Below are positions 1 through 5,831 of a DNA stretch of 9,466 nucleotides, piece after piece. Source of the DNA: an uncultured Clostridia bacterium (lineage in GTDB: Bacteria; Bacillota; Clostridia; TANB77; CAG-508); the NCBI GenBank assembly GCA_934177555.1, contig CAKPPL010000045.1, forward strand, positions 1-9,466, written 5' to 3'. The notes under the pieces were generated by a model. The model ran no database searches. It saw nothing but the letters and a program-made list of their open reading frames with translations, and was not told the DNA's origin. Every line of letters starts with the position of its first letter. Within the stretch, counting starts at the first letter, position 1. Made by a program: the position numbers and the translations under genes.

Positions 1-680
1 TAGCGCGAATGGGAAAAATAGATAGTTTTATAACAAGTCAACCATCTAGAATATTAAAAACATTTTTCAATTTATCTTCAAATAATTTGATAGAACACTT
101 AAAAATAACGTTTATAGAAACAGTTATAGGTTTTTTACTTGGAACATTTCTTGGTTTTATAATAGCAATTATCTTGTGGTGGTCACCATTTATTTCAAAA
201 GTATCAGAACCATTTTTAGTAGTATTAAATAGTCTTCCTAAAATTGCTTTAGGTCCAGTTATAATAATATGGGTTGGAGCAGGAATGCCAGCAATAATTG
301 TTATGGCTTTGGCAATTTCATTAATTGTAACAATACTTGAAATTCTAAATGGATTTTTACACACAGATAAAGAAAAAATAAAAATGGCTCAAACATTTAA
401 TGCCAATAAATTTCAAATACTAAATAAAATTGTAATACCATCAAATATTCCTACAGTTTTTAATACATTAAAAGTAAATATAGGATTATCACTGGTTGGT
501 GTTATATCTGGAGAATTTCTAGTTTCAAAAGGTGGATTAGGATATTTAATAGTATATGGAGGGCAAGTATTTCAATTAGATTTAGTAATGACTAGTGTAA
601 TTATATTAGCAATACTAGCAGCATTAATGTATGAAACAGTAGTAATATTAGAGAAAATAATAGTAAAAAGCAAAATATAA
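1..680 (+). CDS. ABC importer permease, SsuC/TauC type (5' end cut by window)
   Basis: Inner-membrane permease subunit of an ABC importer of the nitrate/sulfonate/taurine (SsuC/TauC, BPD_transp_1) family. The frame is open to the left edge, and Ala-Arg codons precede the first ATG at 9. The text from there (ARMGKIDSFITSQPSRI) resembles the segment after the first helix in this family (typically W-E-x-x-A-R-x-G-x-I-D-x-F-x-x-x-S-P-S), so the ATG at 9 is probably an internal Met. The true start would then be outside the window, with the first helix missing. Visible parts are hydrophobic helices and the ATPase-contacting EAA-like loop (TFNANKFQILNKIVIPSNIP) followed by G-L-S-L-V-G-V-I-S-G-E and K-G-G-L-G-Y. 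Complete members are about 250-260 residues; 223 follow the Met here. The substrate cannot be told. The binding-protein gene follows after 57 bases; the ATPase gene is presumably upstream. Confidence 0.92.
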   Translation, partial: ARMGKIDSFITSQPSRILKTFFNLSSNNLIEHLKITFIETVIGFLLGTFLGFIIAIILWWSPFISKVSEPFLVVLNSLPKIALGPVIIIWVGAGMPAIIVMALAISLIVTILEILNGFLHTDKEKIKMAQTFNANKFQILNKIVIPSNIPTVFNTLKVNIGLSLVGVISGEFLVSKGGLGYLIVYGGQVFQLDLVMTSVIILAILAALMYETVVILEKIIVKSKI

Positions 681-686
681 AATCAC

Positions 687-711
687 ATATTATGTTAGTT
701 AAACATAATAT
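687..711. repeat. Perfect 10-bp inverted repeat between permease and binding-protein genes
   Basis: The arms ATATTATGTT (687-696) and AACATAATAT (702-711) are perfectly complementary around a 5-base centre, AGTTA. No T tract follows on the plus strand, so it is not a standard terminator. It could be an mRNA hairpin that separates expression of permease and binding protein, or a DNA operator. The repeat itself is seen; its role is inference. Confidence 0.6.
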
Positions 712-737
712 ATAGAAATAAAAAGGAGGGGGGATAT

Positions 738-1754
738 ATGAAGAAAAAAACTATATCGTGTATAGCAATAATTTTAATAGTTATATCACTAATTATAGGA
801 ATTTATATTGCCAAAAAGCAAAATACTAATGAAACTGAAGAATTAACAACAATAAATTTGAATGAAGTAACAAGATCAGTTTTTTATGCACCACAATATG
901 TTGCAATAGCAAATGGCTTTTTTGAAGATGAAGGTTTAAAACTAGAAATCACAACAGGTCAAGGAGCTGATAAAGTTATGACAGCAATACTTGCTGGGCA
1001 AAGTGATATTGGACTATGTGGACCAGAAGCAGCAATTTATGTATATAATGAGGGGAAAGAGGATTATATAGAAGTTTTTGCACAATTAACACAAAAAGAT
1101 GGTTCTTTTTTAGTAAGTAAAGAGCCAACAAATAATTTTTCATGGAATGATTTAAAAGGAAAAACAGTAATTCCTGGAAGAAAAGGAGGAGTTCCATATA
1201 TGACACTAGAGTATGTACTTAAACAAAATGGAATAAATCCACAAAAAGACTTAAATTTAGATGATAGTATAAAATTTGATTTAATGGCAGGTGCATTTAC
1301 AGGAGGAGAAGCAGAATATGTTACATTATTTGAGCCTACAGCTTCAATGACTCAAAACGCAGGAAAAGGATATATTGTAGCATCTGTTGGTGAAGCAGCT
1401 GGAGAAGTACCTTATACAGCTTATTGTGCTAAAAAAAGTTATATTGCACAAAATGAAAAAACAATAGAAGGATTTACTAAAGCAATATACAAAGGAGAAC
1501 AATGGGTAAAAGCACATAATGCAAAAGAAATTGCAGAAAAAATTCAAGAGTTTTTCCCAGATACAAGTGTAGAATCATTAGAAACATCTGTGCAAAAATA
1601 TAAAGACATAGAAGCATGGAAAGAAAATCCTATACTTAAAGAAGAAGCATTTGATAAATTGCAATTAATAATGACAGAGGCAGGTGAACTTTCAGTAAAA
1701 GCACCATATAATAAAATAGTTAATAATAGTTTTGCAGAAAAAGTAAGCAAATAA
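738..1754 (+). CDS. ABC importer substrate-binding protein, NMT1/SsuA-like
   Basis: Extracytoplasmic solute-binding subunit of the importer whose permease is encoded just upstream (338 residues). The N-terminus is K-K-K followed by a hydrophobic helix at about residues 6-24. The only early Cys (residue 8) lies before the helix core, so no lipobox is visible. The protein may be membrane-anchored by an uncleaved signal or be cleaved and released, which is unusual for a Gram-positive binding protein. The mature part shows the NMT1/THI5-SsuA pattern: F-Y-A-P-Q-Y-V-A-I-A-N-G-F-F-E-D-E-G-L (about 49-67), then D-K-V-M-T-A-I-L-A-G-Q-S-D-I-G (78-92) and G-K-T-V-I-P-G (141-147). The family binds sulfonates, nitrate, or thiamine and pyrimidine precursors; the ligand here cannot be assigned. 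The start is set by AAAGGAGGGGGG ending 4 bases before the ATG. A terminator follows at 1759. Confidence 0.9.
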   Translation: MKKKTISCIAIILIVISLIIGIYIAKKQNTNETEELTTINLNEVTRSVFYAPQYVAIANGFFEDEGLKLEITTGQGADKVMTAILAGQSDIGLCGPEAAIYVYNEGKEDYIEVFAQLTQKDGSFLVSKEPTNNFSWNDLKGKTVIPGRKGGVPYMTLEYVLKQNGINPQKDLNLDDSIKFDLMAGAFTGGEAEYVTLFEPTASMTQNAGKGYIVASVGEAAGEVPYTAYCAKKSYIAQNEKTIEGFTKAIYKGEQWVKAHNAKEIAEKIQEFFPDTSVESLETSVQKYKDIEAWKENPILKEEAFDKLQLIMTEAGELSVKAPYNKIVNNSFAEKVSK

Positions 1755-1758
1755 TATT

Positions 1759-1790
1759 AGGGGCTGTAAAAAAGTCCCTTTTATTTTAAT
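1759..1790 (+). terminator. Rho-independent terminator of the ABC importer operon
   Basis: A 7-bp stem AGGGGCT (1759-1765) / AGTCCCT (1773-1779), including one G-U pair, has a 7-base loop and is followed by TTTATTTTAA. It lies 4 bases after the stop codon of the binding-protein gene. Confidence 0.75.
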
Positions 1791-1825
1791 TAATTTAAAA
1801 ATCTATAGTACTTTAAAGTAAAATG

Positions 1826-1834
1826 TGGTATACT
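1826..1834 (+). promoter_or_regulatory. Extended -10 promoter for the hemolysin III-like gene
   Basis: TGG-TATACT (1826-1834) fits the extended -10 form TGn-TATAAT with one mismatch. The hexamer 17 bases upstream (TAGTAC, 1806-1811) is a weak -35, which is usual when the TGn element is present. The predicted transcript start near 1841 leaves an 18-base leader before the ATG at 1859. It also rules out translation from the in-frame ATG at 1823. Confidence 0.65.
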
Positions 1835-1858
1835 ATTGTAAAAAATGGAGGAAGAAAA

Positions 1859-2533
1859 ATGAATAGAACAAAAATAGAAGATAGAATATTACCAACATAT
1901 ACAAAAGGAGAAGAAATATTTAACATGGTTTCACATATAATAGGTGGTGTTGCAGGAATTGTCACAATAGTAATGTCAAGTATAATAGGAGCAATGCATC
2001 ATAACCCATATGGAATCATAAGTGGAATTATCTTTGGTGTATCAATGATATTTTTATATACAATGTCTAGCATATATCATGGATTAAGCCCAAAACTTAA
2101 ATCAAAAAAAATATTTCAAATATTAGATCATTGTGCTATATTTGTATTAATTGCTGGTTCATATACACCATTTGCACTATGTACATTACGTGAGTATTCA
2201 ACTAGTTTAGGATGGATAATATTTGGGATAATATGGGGATTTGCAGCTATAGGAATTACATTAAATTCTATAGATTTAAAAAAATTTAAAATTTTTTCAA
2301 TGATATGTTATTTAGCAATGGGATGGTGCATAATAATAAAAGCAAGTTTATTACCAAGGTTGTTAAGTATGCCAGGATTTATATTACTATTAGCAGGAGG
2401 AATAATATATACAATAGGTGCAATTTTATATGGAGTTGGTAAAAAATATAAATACATACATTCAATATTTCATTTATGTGTGTTCTTTGGAAATATATTA
2501 CATGTGATTTGTGTATTACTATATGTTATTTAA
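1859..2533 (+). CDS. trhA: Hemolysin III / PAQR-family membrane protein (TrhA-like)
   Basis: Seven-helix membrane protein of the hemolysin III (YqfA/TrhA) branch of the PAQR superfamily, 224 residues, the usual bacterial length. The conserved metal-site pattern is present: S70-x3-H74 (SSIYH) in the second helix, D90-H91 at the start of the third (LDHCAIFVLIAGSYTPF), and H201-x3-H205 in the last helix (HSIFHLCVFFGNILH). The superfamily is linked to membrane-fluidity homeostasis and some members to hydrolase activity; a haemolytic role is not implied. The start is placed at 1859 because GGAGG (1847-1851) lies 7 bases upstream. A longer in-frame ATG at 1823 overlaps the promoter and has no binding site. 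The gene stands alone between a promoter and a terminator. Confidence 0.93.
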   Translation: MNRTKIEDRILPTYTKGEEIFNMVSHIIGGVAGIVTIVMSSIIGAMHHNPYGIISGIIFGVSMIFLYTMSSIYHGLSPKLKSKKIFQILDHCAIFVLIAGSYTPFALCTLREYSTSLGWIIFGIIWGFAAIGITLNSIDLKKFKIFSMICYLAMGWCIIIKASLLPRLLSMPGFILLLAGGIIYTIGAILYGVGKKYKYIHSIFHLCVFFGNILHVICVLLYVI

Positions 2534-2562
2534 ATAAAAGCTTGAAAAGGCTTTTATTTTTT
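2534..2562 (+). terminator. Rho-independent terminator after the hemolysin III-like gene
   Basis: The stem ATAAAAGC (2534-2541) / GCTTTTAT (2550-2557) has an 8-base loop, TTGAAAAG. It is followed by a T run through 2562, directly after the stop codon. Confidence 0.85.
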
Positions 2563-2592
2563 CGACAAAAATCCCTTTAAAATCATATTATA
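2562..2592 (+). promoter_or_regulatory. Promoter of spoVFB, readable as sigma-K-like or sigma-A
   Basis: CATATTATA (2584-2592) fits the sigma-K -10 consensus CATAnnnTA, with GACA (2564-2567) 16 bases upstream as the -35. This agrees with the known sigma-K (mother-cell) control of the spoVF operon in Bacillus subtilis. The same bases also give a sigma-A reading, TCGACA (2562-2567), 18 bases, TATTAT (2586-2591), so the sigma factor is not settled by sequence. The element begins at the end of the preceding terminator's T run. Confidence 0.5.
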
Positions 2593-2609
2593 TATAGATA
2601 TAAATAGAA

Positions 2610-2615
2610 GGGAGG
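2610..2615 (+). promoter_or_regulatory. Ribosome binding site selecting the GTG start of spoVFB
   Basis: GGGAGG lies 8 bases before GTG 2624. An ATG at 2622-2624 overlaps it by one base but is followed at once by TGA, so it is out of frame. The GTG is the only start that gives the full SpoVFB N-terminus. Confidence 0.8.
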
Positions 2616-2623
2616 ATATATAT

Positions 2624-3202
2624 GTGAAATTAGAAGGGAAAAGAATAGGATTTGTTATAACAGGTTCATTTTGCACATTTAGAAAAACAATAGACGAATT
2701 AAAAAAAATAGTTGATATGGGTGCAAAAGTAACACCTATTATGTCCGAAAATAGTTATACAATGGATACTAAATTTGGAAAGGCCAAAGATTTTATAAAT
2801 GAAATTGAAGAAATTACTAATACAAAAATACTTCACACAATACAAGAAGTTGAACCACTTGGCCCTAAAGATTTATTAGATATATTGATTGTTGCACCTG
2901 CTACAGGTAATACAATTTCTAAACTTGCAAATGATATAATTGATGGTCCTGCAACAATGGCAGTAAAATCACATTTACGAAGAGAAAGACCAGTTGTGAT
3001 TGCAATTTCAACTAATAATGGACTATCAGGAGCTGGGGAGAACATAGGAAAATTATTTAATAGAAAACATTATTATTTTGTACCATTTATGCAAGATAAT
3101 CCAATTACTAAGCCACGTTCAATAGTTTTTGATTCATCATATTTGATAAAAACAATAGAATATGCTTTAGATAATGAACAAATTCAGCCAATGTTATTAT
3201 GA
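2624..3202 (+). CDS. spoVFB: Dipicolinate synthase subunit B (flavoprotein)
   Basis: Subunit B of dipicolinate synthase, which with subunit A (SpoVFA) converts 4-hydroxy-tetrahydrodipicolinate to dipicolinic acid in the mother cell for spore heat resistance. Also called DpaB. It has 192 residues, close to the usual ~200. It shows the flavoprotein (HFCD) fold signatures: R-I-G-F-V-I-T-G-S-F-C-T-F near residues 7-19, and A-P-A-T-G-N-T-I-S-K-L-A-N-D-I-I-D-G-P-A at 91-110, followed by A-V-K-S-H-L-R. The C-terminal M-Q-D-N-P-x-x-K-P-x-S segment (156-166) is typical of the family. The start is GTG. The spoVFA partner normally adjacent in Bacillus is absent: upstream is a terminated unrelated gene and downstream a convergent one. 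Confidence 0.92.
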   Translation: MKLEGKRIGFVITGSFCTFRKTIDELKKIVDMGAKVTPIMSENSYTMDTKFGKAKDFINEIEEITNTKILHTIQEVEPLGPKDLLDILIVAPATGNTISKLANDIIDGPATMAVKSHLRRERPVVIAISTNNGLSGAGENIGKLFNRKHYYFVPFMQDNPITKPRSIVFDSSYLIKTIEYALDNEQIQPMLL

Positions 3203-3207
3203 ATATA

Positions 3208-3235
3208 AAATAGAGAGGAAAATACCTCTCTATTT
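3208..3235. terminator. Bidirectional terminator between spoVFB and the YcxB-like gene
   Basis: The stem AAATAGAGAGG (3208-3218) / CCTCTCTATTT (3225-3235) has 11 pairs and a 6-base loop, AAAATA. It is A-rich on the left and T-rich on the right, so both strands produce a hairpin followed by a U-rich tract. It serves spoVFB on the plus strand. On the minus strand its arm includes the stop codon of the YcxB-like gene (3230-3232). Confidence 0.8.
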
Positions 3236-3733
3236 GCATAAAGCATATTTAAAAATACATTTTTTCTTTATGAAATTTGTAAATTCATTTGGAGTACCAA
3301 TTTCAAAACATTTTTTTGATAAAATTGCAGATTGGTCTTTGGTTAAATATAAATAGAAAAAATCCTTTGTTTCAAAAATTTTATAAAGATTTGAATATTG
3401 AATTTTAACTTTATTTACTGTAAAATACTTATCATAAAATAAAAATGTAAAAGTATTTTTTTCTTTTTTACTTTGTGATAAAAGAGTTTTTCTAAATGTA
3501 TTTATTGGCATATATATTCTATAAATTAAAAATAAAATTATAGTTAAAATAAATATTAGTGTCATTAATAAATTTTTTCCTGTTAAAGAAACAGAAAAGC
3601 AGTAAAATAATAATATTAAAAAAATTATAGTAAAAACATTATATTTAATACCATATTTTTCATTATGAAATTCTACAAATTTTTTATACGAACTACCAGA
3701 ATAAGTGGTAGTATTTTTAAATAATGGTTTCAT
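3230..3733 (-). CDS. YcxB-like small membrane protein
   Basis: 167 residues. Two adjacent hydrophobic helices (about 33-50 and 54-73) are followed by a soluble C-terminal domain resembling YcxB: F-Y-D-K-Y-F-T-V near 99-106, then I-Q-Y-S-N-L-Y-K-I-F-E-T-K-D-F-F-Y-L-Y-L (111-130), ending in an F-T-N-F-I-K-K-K helix. The PH-like YcxB domain has no established biochemical function; a membrane-associated role is inferred from the helices. It starts 14 bases after the recombinase stop with its own AAGGAGT (3739-3744) site, so the two genes are probably co-transcribed. It ends inside the shared terminator. Confidence 0.8.
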   Translation of the reverse strand: MKPLFKNTTTYSGSSYKKFVEFHNEKYGIKYNVFTIIFLILLFYCFSVSLTGKNLLMTLIFILTIILFLIYRIYMPINTFRKTLLSQSKKEKNTFTFLFYDKYFTVNKVKIQYSNLYKIFETKDFFYLYLTKDQSAILSKKCFEIGTPNEFTNFIKKKCIFKYALCK

Positions 3734-3747
3734 GATAACTCCTTTTA

Positions 3748-4731
3748 TTAAACATTTAGGGGATTTTTTTCAACTGCATTTCTAACTTGTTCGTTACTAA
3801 CATGTGTATAAATTTCAGTTGTAGATATACTTTGATGCCCTAATAATTCTTGAAGAGCTCTAATATCAACATTTCCATATTGGTACATTAAAGTTGCTGC
3901 TGTGTGGCGCAATTTATGAACAGATAATTGTTTTGAACTTAAGCCAGCAGCTTGTAGTTCTTTAGAAATAATTGCTTGAACAGTTCTATTACTTATACGT
4001 TTTTTTTGTTCGCTTATAAATAAAGCTTTTTCAGAATTTTTGGAATCATGTTTTATGAGATTTTTAGAAGGTCTGGCTGCAAGATAATCATTTATTGCTA
4101 TCATACATGCTTTATTAAGATAAATAGTACGTTCCTTATTACCTTTTCCTATAACAGTCATTTTGCATTCGTCAAAATCGATGTCATTTATATTTATTCC
4201 TACTAACTCAGAAAGTCTTAATCCACAATTTAGAAATAAAGTTGTTATTGCAAAATCTCTTTTTGCGTTGCGATTATCTTCATGTTCTGATACATCTAAT
4301 AGTTTTTTACTTTCGTCTAAAGATAGATATTTAGGCATTCTTTTTTCTAATTTAGGTGTTTCTAAATTTTGAGCAGGGTTAATATCTAAAATATTAGCTT
4401 TTTGAGATAAATATTTGAAGAATATTCGTATAGTTGATATTTTTCTTGCTCTTGTTGTAGCTTTACATCTTTTTTCCATAGCTAAATATGAAATATATGA
4501 GTGTATATCTTCTAATGTTATTTTTTTTAAATCCTCTTCTGTAAAGTTACAGATATCAATTTTTGAGTAATCCTCTTCATCGGTTAAATTTAAGTAAATA
4601 GACATATATTTTAAAAAATTACTTATATCATAATTGTACTCTTTAACAGAGTTTGGAGATTTATTTAATATTGTTATAGAATAATTTAAAAAAGAATTTA
4701 AGTATTCTGGATTTTTTTCTTTAGATATCAT
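3748..4731 (-). CDS. Tyrosine recombinase, XerC/XerD-like
   Basis: Site-specific DNA strand-exchange enzyme of the tyrosine recombinase family, 327 residues, somewhat longer than XerC/XerD (about 295-305). The N-terminal SAM-like core-binding domain spans about 10-115; the catalytic domain about 133-315. All catalytic residues are visible: R172 (L-N-C-G-L-R-L-S-E-L), K196 (I-G-K-G-N-K-E-R), H272 and R275 (H-K-L-R-H-T-A), H299 (L-L-G-H-Q), and the nucleophile Y308 (T-E-I-Y-T-H-V). It is therefore likely active. The start ATG has AAGGAG (4741-4746) upstream. It could be a chromosome-dimer resolvase or an element-borne integrase. No phage, transposon or attachment-site sequence was seen beside it, and the downstream partner is a YcxB-like gene, so the Xer-type reading is preferred but not proven. 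Confidence 0.93.
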   Translation of the reverse strand: MISKEKNPEYLNSFLNYSITILNKSPNSVKEYNYDISNFLKYMSIYLNLTDEEDYSKIDICNFTEEDLKKITLEDIHSYISYLAMEKRCKATTRARKISTIRIFFKYLSQKANILDINPAQNLETPKLEKRMPKYLSLDESKKLLDVSEHEDNRNAKRDFAITTLFLNCGLRLSELVGININDIDFDECKMTVIGKGNKERTIYLNKACMIAINDYLAARPSKNLIKHDSKNSEKALFISEQKKRISNRTVQAIISKELQAAGLSSKQLSVHKLRHTAATLMYQYGNVDIRALQELLGHQSISTTEIYTHVSNEQVRNAVEKNPLNV

Positions 4732-4760
4732 ATGAATCTACTCCTTGTTTATTTTTTCTA

Positions 4761-4769
4761 ATAATATCA
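4761..4769 (-). promoter_or_regulatory. Putative extended -10 promoter for the recombinase gene
   Basis: On the minus strand the sequence reads TGA-TATTAT (4769 down to 4761), an extended -10 with one mismatch, about 30 bases before the ATG. The -35 (TTTATT at the proper 17-base spacing) is weak. Confidence 0.45.
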
Positions 4770-4810
4770 CTTTTGTAAAGAAAAATAAAGAAGTTAAGTT
4801 AAAAAATTTA

Positions 4811-4839
4811 TTGATAATAATATATTTTTGTGATATAAA
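4811..4839 (+). promoter_or_regulatory. Sigma-A promoter for the DUF362 gene
   Basis: TTGATA (4811-4816), a 17-base spacer, and TATAAA (4834-4839), with TGA directly before the -10 (4831-4833). The predicted transcript start is near 4846, giving a leader of about 30 bases. Confidence 0.75.
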
Positions 4840-4875
4840 AATAATAAATAGATTTATAAAGAAAGGATAATAAAA

Positions 4876-5760
4876 ATGGAAAAATCAAAAGTTTATTTCA
4901 CAAAAGAAATTACACCAGAAAGTGTAGTAAAAATGTATGAAACTTTAGGAGTACCATTACCTGGAAAAGTAGCAGTAAAATTACACTCAGGAGAACAAGG
5001 AAACCAAAACTATCTTAGACCAGAATTTGTAAAGGCTATAGTAGAAAAAGTAAATGGAACAGTTGTAGAATGTAATACAGCATATGGAGGAGCAAGAAAT
5101 ACAACAGAAAAACATGAAAAATTAATGGAAGAACATGGATGGAAAAGATATTTTGATGTAGATATAATGGATGCAAAAGGAAATGACTTAGAACTAGATA
5201 TACCAAATGGAAAAGTAATTAATAAAAATTATGTTGGAAAACATATTCAAAATTATGATTCAATGCTAGTATTATCACACTTTAAAGGACATCCAATGGG
5301 AGGATATGGTGGAGCACTAAAACAATTATCAATAGGATGTGGTTCATCAGAAGGAAAATCTTGGATACATTCTGCTGGTGTAACAAAAGATCAAGAAAAA
5401 TTATGGGATAATTTACCAGAACAAAATAAATTTTTAGAAGCAATGGCAGATGCTGCATCATCAGTTCATAATATGTTCAAAAACAAAATTGTTTATATAA
5501 ATGTTATGTGTAATATGTCTGTTGATTGTGATTGCTGTGCTGTTGCAGAAGACCCATGTATGCAAGATGTTGGTATTTTAGCTAGTACAGATCCTATAGC
5601 AATAGACCAAGCATGTATTGATATTGTATATAATTCAAAAGATCCAGGAAGAAATCACTTTGTAGAAAGAGTTGAAAGACAAAATGGTATTCATACAATA
5701 GAAGCTGCAAGTGAACTTGGATTTGGTTCAAGAGAATATGAATTGATAAATGTAGATTAA
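4876..5760 (+). CDS. DUF362 domain protein, short form without ferredoxin domain
   Basis: 294-residue soluble DUF362 protein of unknown biochemical function. Recognisable family blocks are V-A-V-K-L-H-S-G-E (32-40), S-H-F-K-G-H-P-M-G-G-Y-G-G-A-L-K (134-149) with L-S-I-G-C-G-S after it, and D-V-G-I-L-A-S-T-D-P-I-A-I-D-Q-A-C (231-247). A cysteine-rich segment precedes the last block: C212, C218, C220, C221 and C228, including C-D-C-C. No CxxCxxCxxxC 4Fe-4S ferredoxin motif is present, unlike longer DUF362 proteins. The cysteine cluster could bind metal or an Fe-S centre; that is inference. The start has AAAGGA (4862-4867) 8 bases upstream. It is a single gene with its own promoter; I see no terminator hairpin after it, so read-through into the next operon is possible. 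Confidence 0.9.
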   Translation: MEKSKVYFTKEITPESVVKMYETLGVPLPGKVAVKLHSGEQGNQNYLRPEFVKAIVEKVNGTVVECNTAYGGARNTTEKHEKLMEEHGWKRYFDVDIMDAKGNDLELDIPNGKVINKNYVGKHIQNYDSMLVLSHFKGHPMGGYGGALKQLSIGCGSSEGKSWIHSAGVTKDQEKLWDNLPEQNKFLEAMADAASSVHNMFKNKIVYINVMCNMSVDCDCCAVAEDPCMQDVGILASTDPIAIDQACIDIVYNSKDPGRNHFVERVERQNGIHTIEAASELGFGSREYELINVD

Positions 5761-5768
5761 ATGTTATC

Positions 5769-5797
5769 TTTACACTAAAATTTAAAAATGATATAAT
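5769..5797 (+). promoter_or_regulatory. Strong sigma-A promoter of the four-gene operon
   Basis: TTTACA (5769-5774), exactly 17 bases, and a perfect TATAAT (5792-5797) with an extended TGA (5789-5791). This is the closest to consensus in the window. The predicted start near 5804 leaves a leader of about 28 bases. The -35 begins 9 bases after the DUF362 stop. Confidence 0.85.
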
Positions 5798-5816
5798 CTG
5801 TAATAAGATAATAAGT

Positions 5817-5822
5817 AGGAGG
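5817..5822 (+). promoter_or_regulatory. Ribosome binding site selecting a TTG start
   Basis: AGGAGG ends 9 bases before TTG 5832. The next in-frame ATG is at 5961, inside the reading frame and without such a site. The TTG start is therefore preferred. Confidence 0.75.
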
Positions 5823-5831
5823 AAAATTCAT

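Noticed and set aside
9..11. ATG 9 as the start of the permease
   Set aside because: The frame is open upstream, the preceding Ala-Arg fits the family, and the first transmembrane helix would be missing.
1823..1858. Longer N-terminus for the hemolysin III-like protein from ATG 1823
   Set aside because: This ATG overlaps the extended -10 element and has no ribosome binding site. ATG 1859 has GGAGG at ideal distance.
3174..3356. Plus-strand 60-codon frame opposite the YcxB-like gene
   Set aside because: It overlaps the end of spoVFB and the shared terminator, lacks a ribosome binding site, and is antisense to a gene with a recognisable domain.
3748..4731. Integrase of a prophage or integrative element
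   Set aside because: No phage, relaxase, excisionase or attachment-site repeats are visible nearby, and the neighbours look chromosomal. It cannot be fully excluded.
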